A stretch of DNA of 64,000 nucleotides from Phorcus lineatus (GCA_921293015.1 OV121081.1:29887158-29951157), one strand, 5' to 3'. Positions 21,290 to 34,447 are shown, counted from the stretch's first letter. Numbers and translations are program-made. The notes: a model not told the origin generated them from the letters alone.

Positions 21290-24200
21290 TTAACACAGTT
21301 TATTAAAGATATCGAGGACAATGGAGTGAACCTCCTCAGCACGAGGTCTGTCTTTGGGCAGTTCCTGGTGAGTCTTCTCGACCACCTTGTATAGATCCAG
21401 CGCCCTGGATTCTGTCATTAACCTTTCCAGGACAGAACCCAGGGCGTAGACATCCGACTCGGTAGATGTGAAGCAGCCTAACTTAACTTCAGGGGAGATA
21501 ACCGATCTCTCGTCGATTGCAGATGGAAGCTGTACACCTTTATTGTAGGAAGCGGAGCCAAACCCGACCAGCTTCACCTCGAGAGTGTCCTTGTGTACCA
21601 GGACATTGTCCGTGCTGATGTTGTTATGAAGGATCTTGTGATGATGGAGGATCTTGACGTGACTGGCGAGGCTGACACAGATCTTTAACCAGGACAATTT
21701 GGGAACATAGAACCCTGATGAGAGGAGCTGGGTCAAGGAGACAAAGCCTTCGCACTTGTCCATGACGATGAAGTACTCTTGCCCAAAGCCCTGTTCTACA
21801 GCTCCGTGAAGGCGAGGTGTAATGGATGTTGCTGCCAATAGAGACATGATTCTGCCTTCGTTGAAGATCTGTTCGGATGACTTGGAACAATTGGTAAAAT
21901 CCTTCACTAAAACATCGTTGCCACCTTTGGTTGCATGGTATATGTCAGAGGTTCCAGTTGCAAAGGTATTGAACTCTCCTTCTTCGTTCTTGTGAAAGTC
22001 GATAAGTCTCCTGTTCATGCAAGGCAACTCAACATCAGTGATATCATTCGGCAGAGGAAATTTAGTGTCCACCATCCAAAACGGGTACTTCACAGGATCA
22101 TACTCAAAGGCCTGAACAATCAGCTCGGACGGGAGCTGTTCAACAGGTTCTGGACGAGGCTCATGTGAATTGATCTCCGGCTGTTCCTGTAGACCAGAAG
22201 ATTTTGATGTCATGAACATCTTCCTGTCTGCATTAAGTAATGAACGGCGAGGTCTTGGACGTCGTTTTCGGACCTCTGTCATGTTGACAGATTGAGCATC
22301 CAGGATTGACTGTACTTGTTCTTGTTTTGAGTCTTGTCTTGAAGAAGATTCACCTTGCAGTACCTTGACCACTTCGTGTTGCCCAGTGGTTGTGGAAACT
22401 CCGCTACATGCGACTCCTTCGAGAAATGAAGAGTGAGATGTTGGCATTGTTTGACTTTGGTTTAGAGACTGCATTCTTGATACTTGTGGGGCGTTACTTG
22501 AACCAACAGCAGATACAAATCCTTCACAAGAAACATTGTTTGATGAAACCTCTCCAGCTGCAGCTTCGTCCAGACATGGTTGATGTGTTGACAGACTGGC
22601 GTTTGGCTCTGGAAACGATTCCTGTTTGAACTCTTGGTCAGTGTTGAATGCATGGTTTTGCTCAACAGTTGAATATCTCGCTTTATCAGCAACTTCGTCA
22701 AAAGCTAATTGGTGGTTTGATTGCACTGTTGGGCTTGGTAGTCGATATAATTCCAGTTTTGTATCTTTTTCAGGTGAGCGTTTTATGACCTCTATAGTGT
22801 TGACAGACTGGGCACCCAGGATTGCCGTCGGGCTTTGTTCTTGTTTTGACTCATGTTTCGAATCTGGCACAACTGGAAGAAGCTTGTTCACGTCATGTTG
22901 GCTTGATGGAACCTCTCCAGCTTCAGCTTCTTCCAGGCATACTGAATGATGTGTTGACAGGGAAGCGTTTGGTTTTGAAAACGGCTCCAATTTGGGCTCT
23001 TCTTTAGGATTACACTCATCATTTTGCTCCACAGCTTTGCGATCCTTCCCAGCTGTAACTTCTTCCACAGCTGACATACGGTTTAATTCCCCTTCTGACT
23101 CTCTATCAAGTGAGCATATACCCCTTTGCCCTATACCTTTGTAACCCTCTTCAACATGAAGTTGTCCCACAGCTGATGGAAGGGATGTTGGCGAGGTTAG
23201 ACCAGAGCGTAGAGTGTCAGACGTATCCATCTTTGTAGTTGACACGTCCTGGGGGAGCTTGTACACACTGTGCTGCTCAATGGTGACTGTATATCCGCCG
23301 ACTTTCCCTTTCACCAGGAAAGGTGAATAGTATGTGAAGAACTTTCTTCTTAGAGACGGTCCTACCGTGGAATCTACCGGAGACATCGGTCTCGGCAGCA
23401 CATGCGAGGAATTGGAAGTTCTGAAAGTCAGGAAGTGGTAGATGAGTAAATTTTTCTTAATTATACTTTCAAGAGTTTTCCAAATATTTTCAAGGGTATT
23501 TCATCAAGGTATACGCTCTTTAAAATATATATATTAGAATAATATTTCGGAAAAGGCTAGTAACTCATGTCAGTGATCTGTGTTTTTATTTTCATTATTC
23601 ATACATAAATATAAGTTGGAGTCTCCATTCTTAGAAATATTAAAAATCGATTACCATAACATTAGAAAAAATAATATTCTTATTTTAACTTCAATTTTCT
23701 TAAATAGTTTGAGGAATATATTTATTTTAACAATATCTAATAACATGAAAATATATTATATTAGCATTTCATCATTCAACCATTATTTTTGTGTTATTGT
23801 GAGTCATTATCGATATGAGAATACTCAAGAAACACAATAATTCCACTTTTGTTCAGAAGAAAAGTATACATGTACTCACGTTTGTTGGTAGTAACCGAAG
23901 TCCATTACGGGCTTGGCATGGAATTGTTTCCAATTAAACCTCCTTGAAGTTTCTGCAATATTGGTAATACTTGCTCGCATTACCTGGAAATTGAACAAAA
24001 TGTCAGTTTTAATATCACAACTACATTTAGATAGAGAACAAGTTTAAGTATCTGATTTCGTGAAAGGAAGCTTACGTGTCGAATAAACTCTGAACAACAA
24101 AAATACGAAAACAGTTAAATAAAAACTTTGGTTCTTAATTGAATCATATTGATTTTGGGAATTTTCAGTTTTCAGGTAAGAATGAAAAACGACAGGGTTA

Positions 24201-25453
24201 CAAGTAGTCAGCATCCTATCTCTTCATGTATGAAACGCTAGTTTTGCCAGGATTTTGTTTTTAAAATGGTAATTGACTATAAAAAAGGTTTTGCAAGTTT
24301 TTGCAAAGTTGAGTTAATGTAATAATGCTGTTGTAGAAATTCTCCCTGCCCGTGGTAAAATGGAATTTATTAATCCGTCACTAATCTTAAAGTGACACAA
24401 AGTATGTTTCATAATTTTTGTATGTGGCTTGAATAGAGTCAAAATGCCATTTGTCCTGAGATAAGTTCAATTCGCCTTTATAAAGTTTCATTTTTAACTC
24501 TAAGCTGTCATAATTACGATACTTTCTTGTTATCAATGATTATCGAAAAATGGCCAGTTGAGAAGTCGAAATTCTGCTTACCATTTACATGTTTATATGT
24601 TATATAAGTTACTTTACCCTATCAACCACTTTTTTCGTGATATATTCTGTGAATAAGATTCCAAAAATTACGTTTCAATCATTGGCGGCGAGCGCCATTG
24701 TCCGGTTTTCGATCATAAATATGACTTACTTAACCCCATCATCCTATTTTGTATTGATATCTGCTGTGAATGAGATTCAAAAATTACGTTAAAATTAATC
24801 ATTGGCGCGCACCAGTTTTCGGTTTTCAATCATAAATTACGATTTTAACCTGTTTATTGTCACTAAAGTGAACTGATAAGCTCTAAGATTCCTATTTTCA
24901 GAAACAACCACTATTTCTCTTTTGAATAACACCATTTATGAAGTTTGACATGTTTGACTCCAACAACATAATCTGTGGCCCTTACTGAACTTACGACGAC
25001 TTGAGACGATACACGCTTTCAAGACAGTATGACACAATAGAAATAATTATATAAAGACATGTAACCATGTCTATTTCAAAGGTGAAATATTTGACGTTTC
25101 ATCAAACAAAAAACTTAAGGGTGATTAAAATTCATGCAAAATGCTTTAAAATAGAAATTGATTTTACCCATTTTCTATTTAACTTCTTTTTATGTGTATG
25201 TGTGTAAAGGGGGATTTTCTTGAAAGAAACGCAGTCATGGATAATTGAATTTAGAAGAGTTGCCGTCAAGAGTTTTTCTTCTGCGCAAGTTTCATTTTGA
25301 ACCAAAGTTGTAATAAATCAACTAATGACATAAGCATCTCACCTGCAGAACTGTACGGGTTGTTCGAAGAAGTTTTGAACTCTCACGTATTGTGGGATCC
25401 ATCTTATTCGTGCAATCTGATTGTTTGTAGTTGAAAACACGTCTTGTCGGCAT
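21290..25453 (-). CDS. Pseudokinase-domain protein, paralog 2 (four exons, 785 aa)
   Basis: Model complement(21290..23420, 23880..23983, 24076..24087, 25343..25453), with phases closing as in paralog 1. The C-terminal kinase-like domain (last 251 residues) differs from paralog 1 at roughly ten positions. The N-terminal half differs far more and has small indels, so the tail evolves faster. Catalytic defects are the same: HNNISTDN in place of HRDxKxxN, and GFG in place of DFG, with the VLVK lysine and NEG glutamate kept. Exon 3 reads AETSRRF where paralog 1 reads AEISRRF. Intron 1 holds a 592-bp MITE absent from paralog 1. The frame is intact, so the gene is likely functional as a non-catalytic protein. 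Cellular role is unknown. Confidence 0.8.
24391..24982. repeat. MITE family A copy in intron 1 of paralog 2
   Basis: Begins AGTGACACAAAGTATGTT right after TTAA (24,387-24,390) and ends CTGTGGCCCT. Compared with the unit 3 copy it has an extra ~120-bp internal repeat around 24,590-24,720 (CATTGGCG and CGGTTTTCGATCATAAAT occur twice). The unit 1 intron has only the target, TTAA at 7,779-7,782. Confidence 0.7.
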
Positions 25454-25495
25454 CAATGATAGCGCGGTTGTGAGGGACAGAGAGACGAGATATTG

Positions 25496-25815
25496 TGACG
25501 TCATAGACACGATCCTGTCTGTGACGTATTGATAGTGTGACATCATGTTTTATTGAGTGGCCAATGCTGCAAAAATTAAGCCCTGTGTTCATTGACACTG
25601 GATTTGCAGGGCTGTTAGCGAGCGCTCGCGAGCACTAAATATTAAAAGAAGCATAACCGCCGCGAAAAAAGATGTATCTTGATATTTATATCATCTCTCG
25701 GATCACATTATCTAACTTTGATTTACCTGCTTGATAATTAGGTCAGAACAGAACTCCAAGAGTCATGTAGAGATGCAAGTTATTCTGGCTGTGACGTATT
25801 GATAATGTGACGTCA
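25496..25815. promoter_or_regulatory. CRE-like cluster upstream of paralog 2
   Basis: TGACGTCA at 25,496, TGACGTAT at 25,522 and a mutated TGACATCA at 25,538. Further upstream is a second pair, TGACGTAT (25,792) and TGACGTCA (25,808). Unit 1 lacks this distal pair because about 150 bp are deleted there. Confidence 0.5.
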
Positions 25816-26462
25816 TGTATCATTTCATATTGCACTGCAAATTCAGATCTTTGCATATCTATTGATTGAATTTCGAAGTGCATTCGTCTATGGATGCAAA
25901 CAAATATAAGAAAGTTTTGTTGAATGGATAATTTTGGTAAGTTCATCCATTTACGGAATCGTTGTGGGGACATTGGACTAGTTTTGATTTATGAATATTA
26001 TACCGTGCTTTCCGGTATTTAGTCGGGGTTACGCGATAATAAGTCGTGGCCCAGAGATATTATGTCATGCCCACAATTTAAGATTTCCCGCTTTGATCGG
26101 CTATTAGATGTGGGATAGAAGACAGAAGAGAGTTATACTCGGTTTGTTAAGGAGTGAAGCTTTGGGTTTAAAACCCCGGAAATCTTCCTTATTATGGCCT
26201 ACTAATACATAGTCATCATTACCTATGTGCCATTGCCACAATGTCTTTTCATTACTGATTAAACCTGATGTAATATGAAATGATTTCTTGTCTTTTCCGA
26301 AGGTAGATATTGACGAAAGATTCCGTGATAAGATTGTTTGAGGACATACGGAAACTGAGCGACAGCATTGATTACACGTTTTAGATAAACTTTTTAAATG
26401 TTCGTGTAAATTTCCATATGTAATGCAATCCATTTCATGTAAAGCCAACCTGTCACAAATTA

Positions 26463-28380
26463 AGCCCAACTCACACTACGCACGATTGCACTACGATAAC
26501 ATTACCATGATTACGATTCGATCGTACTCTATTCTACACGATTCTAACACGGTCGGAACACAATCAACACAAACTTGACACAACGCTTTCACGATGCAAT
26601 CACGAATGGTGTAAGACTAATGCACGATTTTAAAGAGCCACTCCGTGATTTTCATAACATATTATTTACCTTTAATACAAACCTAAATGTCATGTTGGTG
26701 ATATAAAATCAAAACATCTCAAAGAGCCACTCCGTGATTTTCATAACATATTATTTACCTTTGATGCGAACCTTAATGTCATATGTGGTGATATAGAATA
26801 AAATCATCTTAATTTTTCATGTCCAAAAGACATATATATGACAAATACTGGTTTTCTATGAAAATCTGAAAACAGCCTCATAAATGCACAGAGGTGTAGA
26901 TATCATGTCCAATATACTTGTATACTAGTTATATAACCTAACAAACGCTATCAACTCATTACTGCCCTAGCTCCTGTCTGTTTTAGATAAGTATTACGTT
27001 TAACTATTTGACGCCCGCTAATGTCCGGTTTTCGATCATAATTGCGAGGTTCTACCTTCATATTGTCACTGTAAAACAACAATAAGTTTTAAAATGTGTC
27101 TTTTTGGTAACAGTCGATACTTAGCGATCAAATGACACCATTGATAACGTTTGGCATATATGACTCCAACAACTCACAGAGTGGCTCTTTATATAATTTG
27201 TGCCAAGGCAAAATAGGTTAATCATTGCTTTTAATGATCAATGTAGAATTGCTATTCATCCTGTGATGCATTGCAGCTATGAAATACATTGTCATTGCGA
27301 TAAAGACATGAGCGCATATATTACCAATTGTAACATTATCTTCGGATAATCTTCCTGAGATTTTCTCTCATCGACTGGCTTTATGCAAATAACTACCGAC
27401 GGTGTTTCACAGGCATTAGTTCTGATTCAATGCAGTTGAATTTCCAGACCACGTAAGGAAATTTACTTCTTAACATCGAGAAACTTGCCAAGTCGATGGA
27501 TAATTGAGGACAATATGATTGCTTCCTACCGAATTATGAAAACATCCGCATTTCTACATGCTGGTAATCACATTCCCTTGATCAATTTGAATATTGAGCG
27601 GCCAATTACCATTTTCGAATGTTCGGTCATTAATTGTTATCATTCCAAAAACGTGAGTCTGTGTTAAAAATCAGTCGTGCTGATCGGATATTAATTTTGT
27701 CTTGTAACTGGATTTCTATCGTAGGGTAAAACATTCATAGTTTGAGTTTTATATTAGTAGTGTCAGTGTGAGAAAGTTTCGTATTTTTCTTAGTAGGTTT
27801 CGCTGCTCTTATCACAATTTGATGGTAGTATACGGTAGGTATATAGGTTTTAAAAGGGACGATCGCCCTTGCCCGCTTTACACTTTATGAAAACGTTTTG
27901 ACGGGAAAAGCTCTTAATGGTGCAAGTTGAATAAAATATCGTGTAACGATTGTATCGTGATAGTACATTAATCGTGTGACTCCGTGTTCTGCACGAGCTG
28001 TCATCGTGGTCCTTAAGTTTAGCACTATAAGGGTTAATTTAACATGAGTACGATAAGAGTACGATTGCAAGAGGGGCAATTTATCGATAGTGTTGTGGTT
28101 GTGCTGTTTATTGTGTCCTAAGGCTGAAGCACGATCAACACAATCACAACACATACACTACACAATCACTACACGATCGACACGCACACAACACGATTTT
28201 CTGAAATCGGGAACATGTTTGCGATTTGAAGGAATCGTGTTGGACAAATAGCACGATCACTGTACGCACTGTGCGACCACCACCCAATAACAGCACAATA
28301 ACCACACAATAACAACACGATGACTATACGACACTTTCGTACAGCGATCGTAGTCGATCGTACGTAGTGTGAGTTGGGCT
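26463..28380. mobile_element. 1,918-bp non-autonomous DNA transposon (PIF/Harbinger-like)
   Basis: Terminal inverted repeats AGCCCAACTCACACTACG and CGTAGTGTGAGTTGGGCT are flanked by TTA on both sides (26,460-26,462 and 28,381-28,383). Unit 1 has the empty site CAAATTAATGGATTTC with a single TTA at 9,270-9,272. Three-base TWA duplications are typical of PIF/Harbinger; the class is inference. Both ends are rich in CACGAT-type subterminal motifs, typical of transposase-binding arrays. No transposase was seen. A second MITE is nested inside. Confidence 0.75.
26632..27190. repeat. MITE family A relative nested in the 1,918-bp element
   Basis: Left end AAAGAGCCACTCCGTG, right end GAGTGGCTCTTT. The left ~89 bp are duplicated in tandem (26,632 and 26,721). 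Interior sequence near the right end (CCAACAACTCACAGAG, GGTTTTCGATCATAAT) matches family A. This shows two rounds of insertion. Confidence 0.65.
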
Positions 28381-28786
28381 TTAAGGGATTTCTAAATCCC
28401 TTATCGAATAAAGAATTGTATTTAGTAAAAAAAAACCAGTCACTTTTGCGTTCCTATATCCAAATGATAAGCTTGCCTAAAAAGAGAGTATATAAGTATA
28501 CGGAGTACATAAGTATACGTCGTCTCAGTGTAATAACGATTATTTATCTAAAGCGATTGTCCTGTTTTCGATCACAAATGACGACACTAACCCGTTTATC
28601 GTAACTTTATTGTACTGATAAGCATACTCACCATCTATATTCTACCTGCTATACACAAGTTTTAATAATTACTTTCCACTGATTGACGCGTGTCATTGTA
28701 GTGTTTTCTATCATTGACGCAAATTCATACCATCATATTGTCATTTTACTAAAGCGATAAGCTTTAAAATGATACTATACAGCTGT

Positions 28787-29093
28787 TGCATTCTCTCCCA
28801 ACATCCTGATGGGATGCAGTCAAAGTTAGTTGTGCAATCAACCCCGCCGTTTCATAAGTTAAACTTTATTCGAATGCATAATGGGCCTTGAAATCGTTTA
28901 TTTACAGAACACAGTCGCCTTCTTCAGCGACTGCACCATCGAATAGGCGTCGGTGACAACAGGTTATATGGATGCAGTGTTTTCAATGGCTGAAATATCG
29001 CATGGTTGTTCTTAGTGCACTATTTTCACGTTAAGGGAACCTGCCGGTAGCCCGAGAAACGCTCGTACTAGAACAGACGTTCGAGAGAATGCA
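28787..29093. repeat. MITE family B, unit 3 copy, internally deleted
   Basis: Termini TGCATTCTCTCCC and GAGAGAATGCA at the same place as in the other units, shortened to 307 bp by deletions near both ends. Confidence 0.65.
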
Positions 29094-30020
29094 TCAGTTG
29101 GTACTTCTCGATATTGTATGGCAGAGGTGACTCTAATATCTCACGAAGTGTCCCTTTAATTAAAAAGTAACCTGTAATGAGTCACAGGGCTGCTGCAGCA
29201 TCTCTGGCCGATGTAATTGATCTTAATACTTGACGTTAACCTCAAATAACCTCAACTCAAATAAAACTGAAAAAACAGGAATGTTCACCGTAACTTTTAT
29301 TTCAACACAAAGTAAAATTCATTTCATTTATCATACGGGGTTTTAACATCCAATGCTCATCAAAGTCACATCTTCACATTTATTCAGTTGGTATTTATAC
29401 CTTACTCGTTCTTACGCAAAATATCAAAATATCAAACTAAGTTGATAATTGGAGTTTATAAAATCAATTACAGAAAAAAACATGTCATACAATAAGTAAA
29501 ATGTTTAAATATCGTTTTACCCATTTCTGTTTGAAGAAGTTTAATTTACACAAGATATATCTGCATGATTTTAAACAAAAAGGTGATATGACTTTAGTAA
29601 CTGATCTTCAGGAAAAGTTTGCAGATTCTGTGCATTCGATATATTTTTACATATAAAGGTTCATAAGAGAACCTGAAAGGGTTGACGTCAGGGAAGTAAA
29701 TCAATACTTGGAGGCATATGAAATCAAAATTAGTATTTATGTTTGTTTCGAGTTTTCTTTCAAGAAATCTACCTAAAGCAAAAACAGAGTTCATTTTAAA
29801 CGCGATTTGAATGCGATGACCTTTATACAAACAATTTTTTGAGTAATATCTAATTTTACCACAGGAATCGAGATATTTACAATGAAAATACATGTACAGA
29901 AAATGATTTACACAGTTTATCATAGATATCATAAGCTAGAATGTATGTATTTAATAACAAAGGAATTTAAATAATTTCCAAAATTCAATCTTAAGCTATT
30001 CAGTATGGTACTTAAAGGCC

Positions 30021-33000
30021 TTAACACAGTTTATTAAAGATATCGAAGACCACTGAGTGAACCTCCTCAGCACGAGGTCTGTTCTTGGGCAGTTCCTTGT
30101 GAGTCTTCTCGACCACCTCATATAGATCCAGCGCCCTGGATTCTGTCATTAACCTTTCCAGGACAGAACCCAGGGCGTACACATCCGACTCGGTAGATGT
30201 GAAGCAACCTAACTTAACTTCAGGGGAGATAACCGATTTCTCGTCGATTGCAGATGGAAGCTGTACACCTTTATTGTAGGAAGCGGAGCCAAACCCGACC
30301 AGCTTCACCTCGAGAGTGTCCTTGTGTACCAGGACATTGTCTGTGCTGATGTTGTTATGAAGGATCTTGTGATGATGGAGGATCTTGACGTGACTGGCGA
30401 GGCTGACACAGATCTTTAACCAGGACAATTTGGGAACATAGAACCCTGATGAGAGGAGCTGGGTCAAGGAGACAAAGCCTTCGCACTTGTCCATGACGAT
30501 GAAGTACTCTTGCCCAAAGCCCTGGTCTACAGCTCCGTGAAGGCGAGGTGTAATTGATGTTGCTGCCAATAGAGACATGATTCTGCCTTCGTTGAAGATC
30601 TGTTCGGATGACTTGGAACAATTGGTAAAATCCTTCACTAAAACATCGTTGCCACCTTTGGTTGCATGGTATATGTCAGAGGTTCCAGTTGCAAAGGTAT
30701 TGAACTCTCCTTCTTCGTTCTTGTGAAAGTCGATAAGTCTCCTGTTTATGCAAGGCAACTCAACATCAGTGATATCATTCGGCAGGGGAAATTTAGTGTC
30801 CACCATCCAAAACGGGTACTTCACAGGATCATACCCAAAAGCCTGAACAATCAGCTCGGACGGGAGCTGTTCAACAGGTTCTGGACGAGGCTCATGTGAA
30901 ATGATTTCCGACTCAGGCTGTTCCTGTAGACCAGAAGATTTTGATGTCATGAACATCTTCCTGTCTGCATTAAGTAATGAACACCGAGGTCTTGGACGTC
31001 GTTTTCGGACCTCTGTCATGTTGACAGATTGAGCATCCAGGATTGACTGTACTTGTTCTTGTTTTGAGTCTTGTCTTGAAGAAGATTCACCTTGCAGTAC
31101 CTTGATCACTTCGTGTTGCCCAGTGGTTGTGGAAACTCCGCTACATGCGACTCCTTCGAGAAATGAACAGTGAGATGTGGGCATTATCTGACTTTGGTTT
31201 AGAGACGGCATTCTTGATACTTGTGGGGCGTTACTTGAACCACCGGCAGATACAAATCCTTCACTTGAAACATGGTTTGAATGAACCTCTCCAGCTGCAG
31301 CTTCGTCCAGACATTGCGGTTGATGTGTTGACGGACTAGCGTGTGGTTCTGGAAACAATTCCTGTTTAGACTCTTGTTCAGTGTTGAATGCATCGTTTTG
31401 CTCAACAGTTGAATATCTCGCTTTATAAGCAACTTCGTCAAAAGCTAATTGGTGGTTTGATGGCACTGTTGGGCTTGGTAGTCGATATATTTCCAGTTTT
31501 GTATCTTTTTCAGGTGAGTGTTTTATGACCTCAATAGTATTGACAGACTGGGCACCCAGAATTGACGTCGGGCTTTGTTCTTGTTTTGACTCATGTTTCG
31601 AATCTGCCGCAACTGGAAGAAGCTTGTTCACGTCATGTTGGCTTGATGGAACCTCTCCAGCTTCAGCTTCTTCCAGACATGGTGGATGATGTGTTGACAG
31701 AGAAGCGTTTGGTTTTGAAAACGGCTCCAGTTTGGGCTCTTTTTTAGAATTACACTCATCATATTTCTCCACACCTTTGCGATCCTTCTCACCAGTAACT
31801 TCTTCCATAGCTGACATACGGTTTAATTCCCCTGTTGACTCTCTATCAAGGGAGAATACACCCCTTTGCTCTATACCTTTGTAACCCTCTTCAACATGGA
31901 GTTGTTCCAGAGCTGATGGAAGGGATGTTGGCGAGGTTAGACCAGAGCTTGGAGACAGATCCATCTTTGTAGTTGACACGTCCTGGGGGAGCTTGTACAC
32001 ACTGTGCTGCTCAATGGTGACTGTATATCCGCCGACTTTCCCTTTCACCAGGAAAGGTGAATAGTATGTAAAGAACTTTCTCCTTACAGACGGTCCTACC
32101 GTGGAATCTACCGGAGACATTGGTCTCGGCAGCACATGCGAGGAATTGGAAGTTCTGAAAGTCAAGAAGTGGCAGATGAGTAAATGTATTTTAATTATAC
32201 TTTCAAGAGTGTTCCAATTTTTTTTCTCTAGACTTACCTTTTAAGGGTATTTCAACAAGGTATTCGCACTTTAAAATATATATTTTAGCATAATATTTCG
32301 GAAAAGGTTAGTATAATAGTAACTCATGTCAGTTAATGTCATCTATTTTTTATTTTCATTATCCATACATAAATATAAGTTGGAGTCTCCATTCTTAGAA
32401 ATATTAAAAATCGATTACCATAACATTAGAAAAAATAATATTCTTATTTTAACTTCAATTTTCTTAAATAGTTTGAGGAAAATATTTATTTTAACAATAT
32501 ATTGAAAATATATTATCTTTAGCATTTCATCATTTAATAAAAAAAAATTGTGTTTTTTAAAATTCCTTATCGATATGAGAATGCTCAAGAAACACAATAA
32601 TTCAAATTTTGTTCAGAAGAAAGTTAAACTCACGTTTGTTGGTAGTAACCGAAGTCCATTACGGGCTTGGCATAGAATTGTTTCCAATTAAACCTCCTTG
32701 AAGTTTCTGCAATGTTGGTAATACTTGCTCGCATTACCTGGAAATTGAAAAAAAAATGTCTGTTTTAATATCACAACTACATTTAGATAGAGAACAAGGT
32801 TTAGTATCTGATTTCGTGAAAGGAAGCTTACGTGTTGAATAAACTCTGAACAACAACAAAAAAGACGAAAACAATTAAATAAATACATGGGTTCTTGATT
32901 GATTCATATTGATATATTGCTATTGAGAATTTTCAGTTTTCAGGTAACAATGAATAACGACAGTGTTACAATTTAGTCAGCATCCTATCTCTTCATGTAT

Positions 33001-34087
33001 CAAACGCTATTTTTGCCAGGATTTTGTTTTTAAAATGGTTATGACTATGAAAAAGGTTGTACAAGTTTTTGCAAAGTTGAGTTAATGTAATAATGCTGTT
33101 GTAGAACAACTTCTCCCTGTCCGTGGTAAAACGGAATTTATTAATCCGTCACATATCTTAAAGTGACAAAAAGTATGTTTCATAATTTTTGTATGTGGCT
33201 TGAATAGAATCAAAATACATTTCGCCTTTCTAAAGTTTAATATTTAACTCTAAATTGTCAAAATTACGATACCTTCCTGCTATCAATGATTATCGGAAAA
33301 CGGCCATATAAAAGTTAAGAAGTCGAAATTCTGCTTCCCATTAACATGTTTATATGTTATATGACTTACTTAACCCCATCATCCTATTTTGTATTGATAT
33401 CTGCTGTGAATGAGATTCAAAAATTACGTTTTAATCATTGGCGCGCACCAGTTTTCGGTTTTCAATCATAAATTACGACTTTAACCTGTTTATTGTCACT
33501 AAAGTGAACTGATAAGCACTAAGATTCCTATTTTCAGAAACAACCTCTATTTCTCTTTTGAATAACACCTTTTATGAAGTTTGCCATATTTGACTACAAA
33601 CACACTCTGCAACATACTCTGTGGCCCTTTAACTTACGAAGACGATACGCGCTTTCAAGACAATATGACAGTAGAATAATAATTATATAAAAGCATGTAT
33701 CCATGTCTATCCATGACGTTTCATCGAACAGACAACTTTAGGGTGAGTGAAATTCTTGAAGAATGTTTTAAATAAGAAATTGATTTTACCCATTTTCTAT
33801 TTAACTTCTTTTTAAGTGTGTGTGGAGGAGGTGTTCTTGAAAGAAACGCAGTCATGGATAATTGAATTTAGAAGAATGGCCGTCGAGACCTTTGACAAAT
33901 GCAGATTTTTTCTTCTGCGCAAGTTTCATTTTGAACCAAAGTTGTAATAAATCAAGTAATGGCATAAGCATCTCACCTGCAGAACTGTACGGGTTGTTCT
34001 AAGAAGTTTTGAACTCTCACGTATTGTGGGATCCATCTTATTCATGCAATCTGATTGTTTGTAGTTGAAAACACGTCTTGTCGGCAT
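30021..34087 (-). CDS. Pseudokinase-domain protein, paralog 3 (four exons, 786 aa)
   Basis: Model complement(30021..32154, 32634..32737, 32832..32843, 33977..34087), in frame throughout. The same domain plan applies: a repetitive low-complexity N-terminal half and a C-terminal kinase-like fold in the last 251 residues. VLVK and NEG are kept, while HNNISTDN and GFG again remove the catalytic and metal-binding aspartates. Exon 3 reads AETSRRF and intron 1 has a MITE, both shared with paralog 2, so these two are the closest pair. The leader upstream of MPTRR has a 2-bp deletion relative to paralogs 1 and 2 that breaks the longer upstream frame. This supports MPTRR, or the later MD(S/P)TIR, as the start. 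Role and partners are unknown. Confidence 0.8.
33162..33628. repeat. MITE family A copy in intron 1 of paralog 3
   Basis: A clean copy: TTAA (33,158-33,161), AGTGAC terminus, 467 bp, GTGGCCCT terminus, TTAA (33,629-33,632). Because TTAA is a palindrome and the termini start with A, the true target duplication could be TTAA (piggyBac-like) or TA (Tc1/mariner-like). Confidence 0.75.
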
Positions 34088-34127
34088 CAATGATAGCGCG
34101 GTTGTGAGGGACAGAGACGAGATATTG

Positions 34128-34447
34128 TGACGTCATAGACACTATCCTGTCTGTGACGTATTGAAAGTGTGACGTCATGCTTTATTGAGTGGGGAACGCT
34201 GCACAAATCAAGCCCTGTGTTCATTGGCACGGGATTTCCAAGAGTGTTAGCGAGCGCTCGCGAGCATTAAATATTAAAAGAAGCATAACCGCCGCGAAAA
34301 AAGATGCAACTTGATATTTATATCATCTCTCGGATCACATTGTTTAACTTTGATTCACCTGCTTGATAATTTGGTCAGAACAGAGCTCCAAGAGTCATGT
34401 AAAGATGCAAATTATTCTGACTGTGACGTATTGATAATGTGACGTTT
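34128..34447. promoter_or_regulatory. CRE-like cluster upstream of paralog 3
   Basis: TGACGTCA at 34,128 and 34,170 flank TGACGTAT at 34,154. A distal pair, TGACGTAT (34,424) and a decayed TGACGTTT (34,440), matches the unit 2 arrangement. Confidence 0.5.

Larger units (their letters stand above)
19748..28616. repeat. Segmental duplication unit 2 (main part, with two insertions)
   Basis: Resumes the sequence broken at 10,579 and follows unit 1 in order: MITE B, paralog 2 on the minus strand, CRE-bearing promoter, and the GTATACGGAGTACATAAG block at 28,498. It carries a MITE A in intron 1 and a 1,918-bp element at 26,463-28,380 that unit 1 lacks. Confidence 0.85.
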
